Shown: positions 1 to 6,382 of the stretch, piece by piece | Layout: each line of letters starts with the position of its first letter | How positions within the stretch are numbered: position 1 is the stretch's first letter | Assembly (NCBI GenBank): GCA_963934015.1 | Contig: CAWVWT010000027.1 | Span: forward strand, 1-27,371 | Length of the DNA: 27,371 nt | Reading direction: 5' to 3' | DNA from: MGIIb-P sp963934015 | GTDB lineage: Archaea > Thermoplasmatota > Poseidoniia > Poseidoniales > Thalassarchaeaceae | The notes under the pieces: model-generated | Told to the model about the DNA's origin: nothing | The model's input: the letters and a program-made list of their open reading frames with translations, nothing else | The model's database searches: none | Translations under genes and position numbers: made by a program

Positions 1-75
1 GGGTCTATCCGAATACCCATTGAAACGGATTTACAATTTCAAAGGGCTTTCAGTGCGTCCTTCGATAGGCTACCC
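1..75 (+). repeat. Intergenic repeat, copy 1 of 3
   Basis: This copy matches 521-595 almost base for base at a constant offset of 520, and matches 1411-1470 over its first ~58 bases. It may extend beyond the left edge. It contains the box ACCCATTGAAA, then TTTCAAAGGG, then TTTCAGTGCGT. The first box can pair with either of the other two, giving two mutually exclusive hairpins. The outer ends (CTATCCGAA near 5-13 and TTCGATAG at 61-68) are also nearly complementary, so the whole element could fold into one long hairpin. It lies just past the stop codon of the minus-strand TM2 gene. Its function is unknown. Confidence 0.75.
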
Positions 76-114
76 ATGCGACCACGGGTGTTCCAGAGGG
101 GGTCCTGTTCCGAA

Positions 115-399
115 TCACTTAGATGTGATTGGATTACCGTTTCCGTCTTTGTAACTACCAGTGACGAGCATGATAAGATCGATGAGCCACCAAAGGCCTA
201 ATCCTCCTAGAGTGAAAAGTTTGAGCACACCTAGAAGAATTGAACCGGAGTAAAATCGGTCAATACCAAGGCTGCCAACTAATATTGCCAAAATCAATGT
301 GACCGTCCAGTCTTTTTCAGAACTCATTTGCTGCATTTCTTGTGCCTGCATGGGCTGCATTTCTTGTGCCTGCATGGGCTGCATTTCTTGTGGCTGCAT
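115..399 (-). CDS. TM2 domain membrane protein with Gln/Met-rich repeat N-terminus
   Basis: A 94-residue protein. Residues ~30-90 form a TM2 domain: two membrane helices joined by a short turn, with the typical GIDRFYSG motif, a KLFTLGGLGLWW stretch and a DLIMLVTG end. TM2 proteins are small bacterial and archaeal membrane proteins of mostly unknown role. The first ~25 residues are a tandem repeat of MQAQEMQP-type units encoded by a 24-bp DNA repeat. A TATA-like TTAATAAA on the minus strand (about 423-431) sits ~27 nt before the ATG, so a leaderless transcript is likely. The gene is flanked by two copies of the intergenic repeat. The TM2 call is firm; the function is not known. Confidence 0.85.
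   Translation of the reverse strand: MQPQEMQPMQAQEMQPMQAQEMQQMSSEKDWTVTLILAILVGSLGIDRFYSGSILLGVLKLFTLGGLGLWWLIDLIMLVTGSYKDGNGNPITSK
326..399 (-). repeat. 24-bp coding tandem repeat
   Basis: Nearly three copies of a 24-bp unit (plus strand: ATTTCTTGTGCCTGCATGGG and on) encode MQ(A/P)QEMQP repeats at the N-terminus of the TM2 protein. The last unit differs by a single base (GTGGCTG instead of GTGCCTG). In-frame slippage here would change the length of the N-terminal tail in 8-residue steps. Confidence 0.85.
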
Positions 400-710
400 G
401 GTTATTCCACTAATTTTGGGTTTATTAATATTGCATTTTGAGGGTTTTTACGAATGATGAGTAAAACTTAGTAGTAACTATATTTCCTTGCATTAACTAA
501 TTGATTCGAATGAGTTGGAAAGGTTCATCCGATTACCCATTGAAACGAGTTCGCAATTTCAAAGGGTTTTCAGTGCGTCCTTCGATAGGCTACCCCTTGT
601 CTCAAATTCCTCAGCATCACAGATATGCATTGTGGTTGAAGCAGAGGAGACGTCTTTCAACTTCTGTGGAATCATTCATTACTTGACACGGATTGGCCAA
701 GTTTGATAGC
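400..710. other. Divergent intergenic region, 311 bp
   Basis: This stretch between the TM2 gene (minus) and the lipoprotein cyclophilin (plus) holds the TM2 TATA-like box (about 423-431), an AT-rich block up to ~505, and repeat copy 2 (521-595). Two short overlapping reading frames on the plus strand run through the repeat, have no recognisable features and are not believed to be genes. No clear TATA box stands ~26 nt before 711. Confidence 0.6.
521..595 (+). repeat. Intergenic repeat, copy 2 of 3
   Basis: Same element and orientation as 1-75. The stretch from the ACCCATTGAAAC box through TTCGATAGGCTACCC is nearly identical to copy 1. Differences cluster in the spacer between the first two boxes (CGAGTTCGCA here, CGGATTTACA in copy 1), as expected if the paired boxes are what is kept. 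It ends ~115 bp before the start codon of the lipoprotein cyclophilin. Confidence 0.8.
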
Positions 711-1394
711 ATGAAAATCAGATCTATGTTAATTATTCTAATTGTACTTCTACCAGGATGTTTGGAAGAAGATAAAGATGGTGCTGATGAAGATGATGCC
801 GTTGATGCGGGAGTCTTCAATGGCACATACAGCAATATTACACTGAATATTTTTCATGGAGAAAATCTTGAAGATGCAACAGCAACTTATACAATTAAAA
901 TCATGTTGAATCATACAGCCGCACCCATTCATACAGATAACATGCGAAAACATGTGATTGCAGGAAATTACAACATGACACACTTTCACCGAATCATTGA
1001 CAATTTCATGATTCAAGGTGGAGATTTTGAAAATCATGATGGTACTGGTGGATACGCTGCAGATTGGTATGGTTACTGCAACGGGCAAAGTGCCAACAAT
1101 CAGAGCTCTTGCAATCAAAGCAGTTGGACAATACCGGATGAAGCAGACAATGGACTTCTGCACAATTCATGTGTCATATCAATGGCAAAAACAAGCAGTC
1201 CAAACACAGGTGGAAGTCAGTTCTTTATCGTCCCAGAAGATAGTGAACCGGGTTGGCTAGATGGAGTCCACACTGTATTTGGTGAAATCACTGAAGGTTG
1301 TGAACATGTCACCACAATTTCTGAGGTTGCTACTGATGGAAGTGATCGCCCAATAACACCGGTCATGATATACAGCGCTACAGCTGATTATTGA
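711..1394 (+). CDS. Lipoprotein cyclophilin-type peptidyl-prolyl isomerase
   Basis: A cyclophilin that would catalyse proline cis-trans isomerisation outside the membrane. From ATG 711 the protein is 227 residues. The N-terminus has a short basic then hydrophobic segment ending in LLPGC, a lipobox that would be lipidated on Cys17, followed by a highly acidic linker. The cyclophilin fold follows, with FHRIIDNFMIQGGDF and NTGGSQFFIVPE as active-site motifs. A Ser/Asn/Gln-rich insert with two cysteines (CNGQSANNQSSC) is not typical. An upstream in-frame TTG at 693 is possible, but ATG 711 places the signal sequence at the N-terminus. The next gene, 1559-2062, is a cytosolic paralogue. Confidence 0.9.
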   Translation: MKIRSMLIILIVLLPGCLEEDKDGADEDDAVDAGVFNGTYSNITLNIFHGENLEDATATYTIKIMLNHTAAPIHTDNMRKHVIAGNYNMTHFHRIIDNFMIQGGDFENHDGTGGYAADWYGYCNGQSANNQSSCNQSSWTIPDEADNGLLHNSCVISMAKTSSPNTGGSQFFIVPEDSEPGWLDGVHTVFGEITEGCEHVTTISEVATDGSDRPITPVMIYSATADY

Positions 1395-1410
1395 ATTCGG
1401 TTTATTGAAT

Positions 1411-1470
1411 GAATCTAGCCGAATACCCATTGAAACTAAATCTGATTTTCAAAGGGCTTTCAGTGGGTCA
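1411..1470 (+). repeat. Intergenic repeat, copy 3 of 3
   Basis: Matches copies 1 and 2 (offset 1410 from copy 1) up to the third box, then diverges, lacking the TTCGATAGGCTACCC end. Here the third box reads TTTCAGTGGGT, which pairs with ACCCATTGAAA over 11 positions including one G-U. The other copies have a C in place of one G. It lies between the two cyclophilin genes, ending ~90 bp before the second start codon. Confidence 0.75.
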
Positions 1471-1558
1471 GTACAGAGGTCAATGATGGATTATTTACAC
1501 ACTCAGCGGTGAATGAATACGGAACATACTCAAGAACCGAGAGCGGTGGCGCAAGGCC

Positions 1559-2062
1559 ATGACTCTAGTATTGATGAAGACAAGTAAGGGTGACATCACC
1601 ATCGAACTATTTACCGACACCATGCCAATTACAGCTGGAAACTTCTTGGAATTAATTGACAAGGGATACTACAACGGACTCCATTTTCATCGCGTCATTC
1701 AGGGATTCATGCTCCAAGGTGGTTGTCCGAACAGCAGAGATCCAAACAGCCCCCGATGTGGAACTGGTGACCCGGGCTACAAAATTGCTGACGAGCACTT
1801 GCCAAATGCAAAATTCTCTAATGAGCCGGGGACATTGAGTATGGCAAATGCCGGACCCAATAGTGGTGGTTCACAATTTTTCATCAATACAGTTCACAAT
1901 TCGTTCCTCGATTGGTGGAATACGCAAACGCCTTCCGCTCACCCTGTCTTCGGTAGAGTCTCAGAAGGTATGGCCGTCGTGACTGCAATTGAAAATGTTC
2001 AGACGGGGTATGGAGATCGACCAGCTGAACCCATGCAGATTATTTCCGTCGCGCGTGTTTGA
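1559..2062 (+). CDS. Cytosolic cyclophilin-type peptidyl-prolyl isomerase
   Basis: A 167-residue single-domain cyclophilin with no signal peptide or membrane segment, so it should act in the cytoplasm as a protein-folding helper. The family core is complete: FHRVIQGFMLQGG near residues 48-60, GPNSGGSQFFIN near 99-110, and HPVFGRVSEGM near 129-139. It resembles bacterial PpiB in length. The first residues (MTLVLMKTSKGDITIELF) are the usual cyclophilin beginning, supporting ATG 1559. A TTATTTACA box at ~1491-1499 may be its promoter. It is a paralogue of the preceding lipoprotein cyclophilin without the acidic linker and cysteine insert. Confidence 0.94.
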   Translation: MTLVLMKTSKGDITIELFTDTMPITAGNFLELIDKGYYNGLHFHRVIQGFMLQGGCPNSRDPNSPRCGTGDPGYKIADEHLPNAKFSNEPGTLSMANAGPNSGGSQFFINTVHNSFLDWWNTQTPSAHPVFGRVSEGMAVVTAIENVQTGYGDRPAEPMQIISVARV

Positions 2063-2073
2063 TTGTTAAGAGA

Positions 2074-2086
2074 ATATATTTAATAA
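2074..2086 (+). promoter_or_regulatory. TATA-like box of the fumarase gene
   Basis: ATATATTTAATAA is centred ~28 nt before ATG 2108, the normal archaeal TATA-to-start-site distance. Transcription would then begin at or next to the ATG, supporting a leaderless mRNA and arguing against the upstream GTG at 2090. Confidence 0.6.
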
Positions 2087-2107
2087 CAAGTGCCTGAATC
2101 GTATTTC

Positions 2108-3706
2108 ATGGCGAAACATCGTGCCGGTGACCGGCGTATCATGAGTATCAGTATCCCTGAGAAGTTGGCGGTACGCCTTGATCGGCGTGTTGGAAAAGGA
2201 AGACATGAGGGTCGAAGTGCAACCATTGCAAAAATCATTCAAGAATCTCTTGATGGGCAACGGAAAGATATTCCTTCAACAAAGAAAGAAAGTCGTTCAG
2301 CGACCGCGCCTCATGACGAAGTTCGAATTGAGAAGGACACTATGGGTTCTCTCGAAGTGCCTGCTGATCGGTACTACGGTTGTCAGACAGCGCGCTCATT
2401 AATCAATTTCGATATTGGTGAAGATACAATGCCCCGGGGAGTCGTCCGTGGTTTTGGTATCCTCAAACAAGCTGCTGCAAAAACAAACAAACAATTGGGT
2501 ACACTAGATGATAAAATTGCAGAATTGATTGTGGCTGCATCTGAAGAGGTGATTGACGGGGTACTTGATGGGCATTTTCCTTTACGAATATGGCAAACAG
2601 GTTCAGGCACACAATCGAACATGAATACCAACGAAGTTATTGCCAATCGGGCCATTGAAATGGCAGGCGGAATACTCGGCTCGAAGGAACCGGTTCACCC
2701 AAACGATCATGTCAACAAAGCACAATCATCCAATGACACATTTCCTACCGCGATGCATATTGCAGGTGCAGAAGCAATCACTCACGAATTACGGCCCCAG
2801 GTCCAGCATCTTCGTGAGGTATTGAATGAAAAAGTGAGTGAATTTGAGGGGATTGTCAAAATCGGACGGACACATCTGATGGATGCGGTGCCTCTGACGC
2901 TCGGTCAAGAATTTAGTGGGTATGTCTCGATGTTGGATGCTGATTTGCGAAGAATTGACTTCGCACTCGAGGACCTGTATGAATTGGCATTGGGAGGTAC
3001 TGCAGTTGGGACTGGATTGAATACACATCCGAATTTTGCCGAGATTGTTGCAGGTTTTATTTCAGAAAAAACTGATTTGCCATTTGTCACTGCTGACAAT
3101 AAATTTGCTCAACTCGCAGCTCATGATGCGGTGGTTGCAGCCAGTGGATCACTCAATACACTCGCAGTTAGTTTGATGAAAATAGCCAATGATATTCGCT
3201 GGTTAGGGTCAGGTCCACGATGTGGGCTTGGTGAATTGTCACTTCCAGCAAACGAGCCGGGTTCAAGCATCATGCCTGGAAAGGTAAACCCCACCCAAGC
3301 AGAAGCGATGACAATGGTTTGCTGCCAAGTCATGGGCAATCATACGGCCATCACCATTGGAGGAAGTCAAGGGAACTTTGAACTCAATGTCTACAAACCC
3401 ATGATGATCCACAACCTCCTCCACAGTACTCGCATCTTGGCAGATACATGTCGCGCCTTTGCCGACAAGTGTGTAGTCGGGCTAGTGGCGAATGAAGATG
3501 TGATTCAATCTCATTTAGAGAATTCACTCATGCTGGTAACCGCATTGAATAATCACATAGGATATGACAAAGCTGCAAAGATTGCAAAGAATGCGCATGA
3601 AAGAGGGATTACATTGAGGGAATCCGCTCTAGAACTAGGATTACTGACAAACGAACAGTTCGATGCATGGGTCCGTCCTGAAGAAATGACTGGGCCCCGT
3701 GCCTAA
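2108..3706 (+). CDS. fumC: Class II fumarase with N-terminal ribbon-helix-helix-like domain
   Basis: Fumarate hydratase interconverts fumarate and malate in the TCA cycle. The catalytic part starts near residue 70 (IEKDTMGSLEVPADRYYG) and contains GSGTQSNMN, the GRTHLMDAVPLTLGQE stretch with the catalytic His region, and the family signature GSSIMPGKVNP at ~385, so it looks complete and active. The first ~50 residues are unusual for a fumarase: MSISIPEKLAVRLDRRVGKG followed by a helix with RSATIAKIIQESL reads as a CopG/Arc-type ribbon-helix-helix DNA-binding module, joined by a Ser/Lys-rich linker. The frame is unbroken, so this is a true fusion in the sequence. ATG 2108 is preferred over GTG 2090 because of the TATA box. 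Fumarase identity is near certain; DNA binding is inferred. Confidence 0.95.
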   Translation: MAKHRAGDRRIMSISIPEKLAVRLDRRVGKGRHEGRSATIAKIIQESLDGQRKDIPSTKKESRSATAPHDEVRIEKDTMGSLEVPADRYYGCQTARSLINFDIGEDTMPRGVVRGFGILKQAAAKTNKQLGTLDDKIAELIVAASEEVIDGVLDGHFPLRIWQTGSGTQSNMNTNEVIANRAIEMAGGILGSKEPVHPNDHVNKAQSSNDTFPTAMHIAGAEAITHELRPQVQHLREVLNEKVSEFEGIVKIGRTHLMDAVPLTLGQEFSGYVSMLDADLRRIDFALEDLYELALGGTAVGTGLNTHPNFAEIVAGFISEKTDLPFVTADNKFAQLAAHDAVVAASGSLNTLAVSLMKIANDIRWLGSGPRCGLGELSLPANEPGSSIMPGKVNPTQAEAMTMVCCQVMGNHTAITIGGSQGNFELNVYKPMMIHNLLHSTRILADTCRAFADKCVVGLVANEDVIQSHLENSLMLVTALNNHIGYDKAAKIAKNAHERGITLRESALELGLLTNEQFDAWVRPEEMTGPRA

Positions 3707-3800
3707 GATTTTGGCATTTGAGAAAGTGTTGCCAAATCGGTATTTTGAACAACTTCGCAAGCACAAGCATCAATAGTCGATTTGGAAGGAAGACCCCTGT

Positions 3801-3812
3801 CCTCTAGAGAGG
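3801..3812 (-). terminator. Possible 3' end hairpin of the large RNA
   Basis: On the minus strand CCTCT-CT-AGAGG can form a small hairpin, followed by a pyrimidine-rich run toward 3780 (GGTCTTCCTTCC). This is the last structure before sequence of ordinary appearance and is the most likely 3' boundary of the RNA. The loop is very tight, so it may instead mark a dimer or palindrome. Confidence 0.3.
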
Positions 3813-4125
3813 AAGTTGGGAGTGCTGGCTGGCGGGTTCGAATCGGGTAGATCTTTCCCCGCCAGCCAGCCTCCGCATCCGAAATCCTTGCTCCGTCCGA
3901 AGACGGTATCAAAATCCCGGATGGTCCGACTGATGTTTGCACACCTGCCGTTCCTTGGACGCTCGATTCAGTTACCTGATTCGCTTCCTGATGCGTTGTC
4001 CGCAATCCGAAGATGCTTTCTTTTCACCAGTTCTCAGATCGGATTGCTCCGTTCTAGCGTCCCAACGTGATGCTTTCCTTTCGGTCCACTTCACGCCCCT
4101 AGCTTTCCGCTGTCTTGCGACTTTG
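3811..4125 (-). repeat. Internal RNA module, downstream copy (copy B)
   Basis: Second copy (in minus-strand order) of a ~320-nt module. On the minus strand it holds GUC-GCAA-GAC (4112-4121), CC-GAAA-GG (4077-4084), a 7-bp stem of 4056-4062 with 3957-3963, a 9-bp stem of 4039-4047 with 4002-4010, UCAG-GUAA-CUGA (3968-3979), CCGUC-UUCG-GACGG (3893-3906) and the 13-bp stem of 3824-3836 with 3858-3870. The order of parts is the same as in copy A, 328-338 nt away. Confidence 0.8.
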
Positions 4126-4138
4126 TTCCGCTTGGAGA

Positions 4139-4463
4139 GGGAGTTGGGAGTACTGACCGGCGGATTCGAATCGAGTAGATCTTTCACCGTCGGCCAGCCT
4201 CCACATCCGTGATCCTTCCCTCCGTCTTACGACTTTGTTCCAAACCTCGGTCGGGTTGACACGGCACGCGAACGTGCCATGCCGTTCCTTAGACGCCCGA
4301 TTCAGTTGCCTGATTCGCTTCCTGGTGCGTTGTCCACAATCCGAAGACTGCTTTCTTTTCACCCGTTCCCGGTTCGGATTGCTCCGTTCCAGCGTCCCTG
4401 AGAGAAGTGCTTTCCTTTCGGTCTACACCTCACCTCCTGGTTTCTCTCTGTCTTGCGACATTG
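4139..4463 (-). repeat. Internal RNA module, upstream copy (copy A)
   Basis: First copy in minus-strand order. The same stems as copy B are present with substitutions that keep pairing. In the stem of 4391-4397 with 4291-4297, two Watson-Crick pairs of copy B are G-U here. In the terminal stem a U-A pair of copy B is C-G here (4152-4164 with 4186-4198). The GNRA loop at 4302-4313 is GCAA instead of GUAA. The hairpin at 4224-4233 is GUC-GUAA-GAC where copy B has a UUCG hairpin. Copy A also has an extra long UUCG hairpin at 4258-4283. Confidence 0.8.
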
Positions 4464-5118
4464 ATCAACCAAGGAGCAGGATTGTGACATTTCTGCCACC
4501 CCTGTCCCCCTTCGGTCCGGTTCCAGCATTGCTGCCTTTCCCTTCCCTGGGCCGGTCTCGACTGCAGTCTACTCCGTCCCCGGTAGCTTGGTCTAGCATT
4601 GCTGCCTTTCCAATCAACCTGCACAGGATATGCGTTGAGGGATTGGTACGGCCGGCTTTTCACAGTTCGACTTTTATGGAGTTCCTCTGCCTTTGGGTCC
4701 CTGAGGTCACCTTACGGCTTCCAGTGTTTCCCGATGGTAGATTTCTTCCAAGGTGCCGACGCTGTTCGTTCCTTCCGAATTGATCCCCGCTCTTGCGAGC
4801 AGGCAACTCCTGTGATCGACACTAGGTGCCGGTGTGTACTTCGAGCTCAGCTCTGTTACACGTTCACAGAATCATCCAATACACACCGAAGTGTATACCT
4901 TCATTTTCCTGCGGGCCTGCCTACCCATCTTTGCAGTTGGGGGCACGCCCCATCTAGCCCGACTTGCGCCGGATTTGATGGCCCACTACCGTTCCCGAAT
5001 TGGGTCCCTTGTGGGCTGGGGCCTGCCGGTGACGCTGAGCGCCCCGACACCACTCCTCGGGAGCGGCAAAGTTCACGTGGCGCCGGGAGCACCATAAACC
5101 TTTGTAAAAAAACAATGC

Positions 5119-5133
5119 TTTTCCATTGGAAAA
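5119..5133. promoter_or_regulatory. Perfect palindrome upstream of the large RNA
   Basis: TTTTCCATTGGAAAA is a perfect 7+1+7 inverted repeat placed ~25-40 bp before the presumed 5' end of the large RNA. On the minus strand it is followed by TTTTTTTACAAA, the best TATA-like stretch. It is a candidate operator or activator site. It could also belong to the 3' end of the propeller gene upstream. Confidence 0.4.
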
Positions 5134-5185
5134 CAGTAAACTGAACCCCAATTTCCACTAGAAAAAACTCAAGGAAATGTGCATT

Positions 5186-6343
5186 TTAAGATCGGAGTTG
5201 GCGCAATTTATCAGCCATGGAAGAACGATGTTCATCTGTTTCGGATTCACCTTCTGTTTCAAGCCTGCGGGTGAGCAAATCGCCCTGTAACAAATACAGG
5301 GTACCATCATCGAATCCAATTGCCAAATACGCAGAATGTCCCACGATGCTATTTACCCTAGAGGTCATTTCAATTTGCATCACAGGGCCCCCATCAGGGA
5401 TGGTTCGAATTTCGATTACGGATTTCTGATTGTCCCAAGAAGATATCCATGCACTGGTATTGTTATTGATTACAGGGCCGTAAACAATGTGCTCAAAATT
5501 ACGACCGGGTGGCGATTCTATCTGCCAAAGCAATGCTCCATTCTGATCGTAAGCCCGTGCAAGACCCTCTGCACCTCCAAAACCAGCACCTGCAGCACCT
5601 GTTTCAATGGTGCTAGCAACCAAGAATCCCGGCTCGGTTGCAGAAATCGATTCGATGGTGCCAGGTTGATTTGTGTAGGTGTCATCATCCATGACCATAC
5701 CATCATCAATGGCTGTAAGTGTACCATCAGCGTGTCCAATGACCATATGCGATTGGCCCGAAAAACCACAGGTAGCTGGAGAAACTGTCGGCAATGGCGT
5801 ATGGTGTAAACCATCTACTTCAGCACGTACCAGACCACACCTTGGCCGGCCTAGTGGAAGGAATGCAACTCCATCATTCCGCATTTCGATTGACCATGGG
5901 CGCTCATCTAGTGAATCTTGGCGGATTAAATCGCCTTCAATGTTGAAGCGCCAAAATGTTGATTCAAGGAAGTCATTCATTTCTAAATCGAAAACCGATG
6001 AGGTGGCGAGGATGGTGGAACCATCCGGGGTACAGGCAACGAGATCGCTGCTCCCCTCCAATTCTGCATCCCAGCAAATTTCCCCCGATGCAAGATTAAT
6101 GCACACGATATCCCGACCACAAACAGCGAATAGGTAATCACCACCTAAAGCGAAATCTGAAACTCTGTTGTTGGTTTGTGCATGCCACAAATGTTCCCCT
6201 TCCAAATCCCAACAGTGGATCCCACCATCCCAATCGCCTGCAATCAAACGGTGATCATCTAGGTGGAGGGTGGTCACACCAGCGTCTAAATTTCTCTCAA
6301 ACCACGCCAATTCACGTAAATCACGCAGTGGTGCCCCCTCCAT
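5186..6343 (-). CDS. Cytosolic beta-propeller (PQQ/WD-like) protein
   Basis: A 385-residue protein without signal peptide or membrane segment. It is built from repeating beta-strand units with the pattern of PQQ-like/WD-type propellers: IAGDWDGGIHCWDLEG near residue 35, VCINLASGEICWDAE near 80, an Asp/Gly-rich turn ADGTLTAID near 200, ARAYDQNGALLWQIES near 260, and FDDGTLYLLQGDLL near 345. The C-terminal ~25 residues are charged and probably outside the propeller. Such proteins bind partners or small ligands; no catalytic signature is visible. It lies 39 nt downstream of the M32 carboxypeptidase on the same strand, so co-transcription is likely. The exact function is unknown. Confidence 0.82.
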   Translation of the reverse strand: MEGAPLRDLRELAWFERNLDAGVTTLHLDDHRLIAGDWDGGIHCWDLEGEHLWHAQTNNRVSDFALGGDYLFAVCGRDIVCINLASGEICWDAELEGSSDLVACTPDGSTILATSSVFDLEMNDFLESTFWRFNIEGDLIRQDSLDERPWSIEMRNDGVAFLPLGRPRCGLVRAEVDGLHHTPLPTVSPATCGFSGQSHMVIGHADGTLTAIDDGMVMDDDTYTNQPGTIESISATEPGFLVASTIETGAAGAGFGGAEGLARAYDQNGALLWQIESPPGRNFEHIVYGPVINNNTSAWISSWDNQKSVIEIRTIPDGGPVMQIEMTSRVNSIVGHSAYLAIGFDDGTLYLLQGDLLTRRLETEGESETDEHRSSMADKLRQLRS

Positions 6344-6382
6344 GTTAGTGAAGGGTACAAGGTTACCTATTGGACTTCTGCT

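Larger units (their letters stand above)
3790..5095 (-). ncRNA. Very large structured non-coding RNA, family not recognised
   Basis: This ~1.3-kb stretch has no convincing protein gene. Read on the minus strand it is packed with hairpins closed by stable tetraloops. GNRA loops occur at 3968-3979, 4077-4084, 4112-4121, 4224-4233, 4302-4313, 4414-4421, 4450-4459, 4525-4536, 4595-4606, 4709-4718, 4789-4800 and 4959-4972. UUCG loops occur at 3893-3906, 4263-4278 and 4881-4896. On the plus strand the same loops would be UUGC/UUAC/CGAA types, so the strand is well supported. Other stems are a 13-bp one (3824-3836 with 3858-3870) and GCCCAC/GTGGGC (4981-4986 with 5011-5016). The region looks richer in G+C than its neighbours. 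I saw no RNase P CR-I/CR-V, no SRP GNAR-type core and no group II domain V. Ends are approximate. It converges with the fumarase gene. Confidence 0.8.

Noticed and set aside
1..1470. Integron attC sites or CRISPR repeats explaining the three direct repeats
   Set aside because: No GTTRRRY/RYYYAAC core sites or integrase gene; spacing of 500-900 bp and only three copies exclude a CRISPR array.
3831..3850. tRNA-like T-arm sequence GGGTTCGAATC (also near 4160-4171)
   Set aside because: The flanking bases do not form a T-stem, no acceptor, D or anticodon arm is present, and on the opposite strand the segment is the loop side of a conserved 13-bp hairpin in the large RNA.
4900..5095. RNase P RNA or SRP RNA at the 5' part of the large RNA
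   Set aside because: The region is G+C-rich and structured, but the RNase P conserved boxes (GAGGAAAGTCC-like and ACAGAA-like) and the SRP helix-8 core (GGAAG...AGCA-like) could not be found on either strand.
3790..5095. Group II intron or 23S/16S rRNA fragment
   Set aside because: No domain V-like hairpin, no GTGYG 5' end, no intron-encoded protein, and no recognisable rRNA core segments.
4235..5144. Two ~180-codon open frames on the plus strand (4235-4783 and 4599-5144) and shorter ones on both strands
   Set aside because: They run across the hairpins of the structured RNA, have Cys/Pro/Ser/Phe-rich compositions unlike neighbouring proteins, contain no recognisable domain, and the repeats evolve to keep RNA pairing rather than codons.
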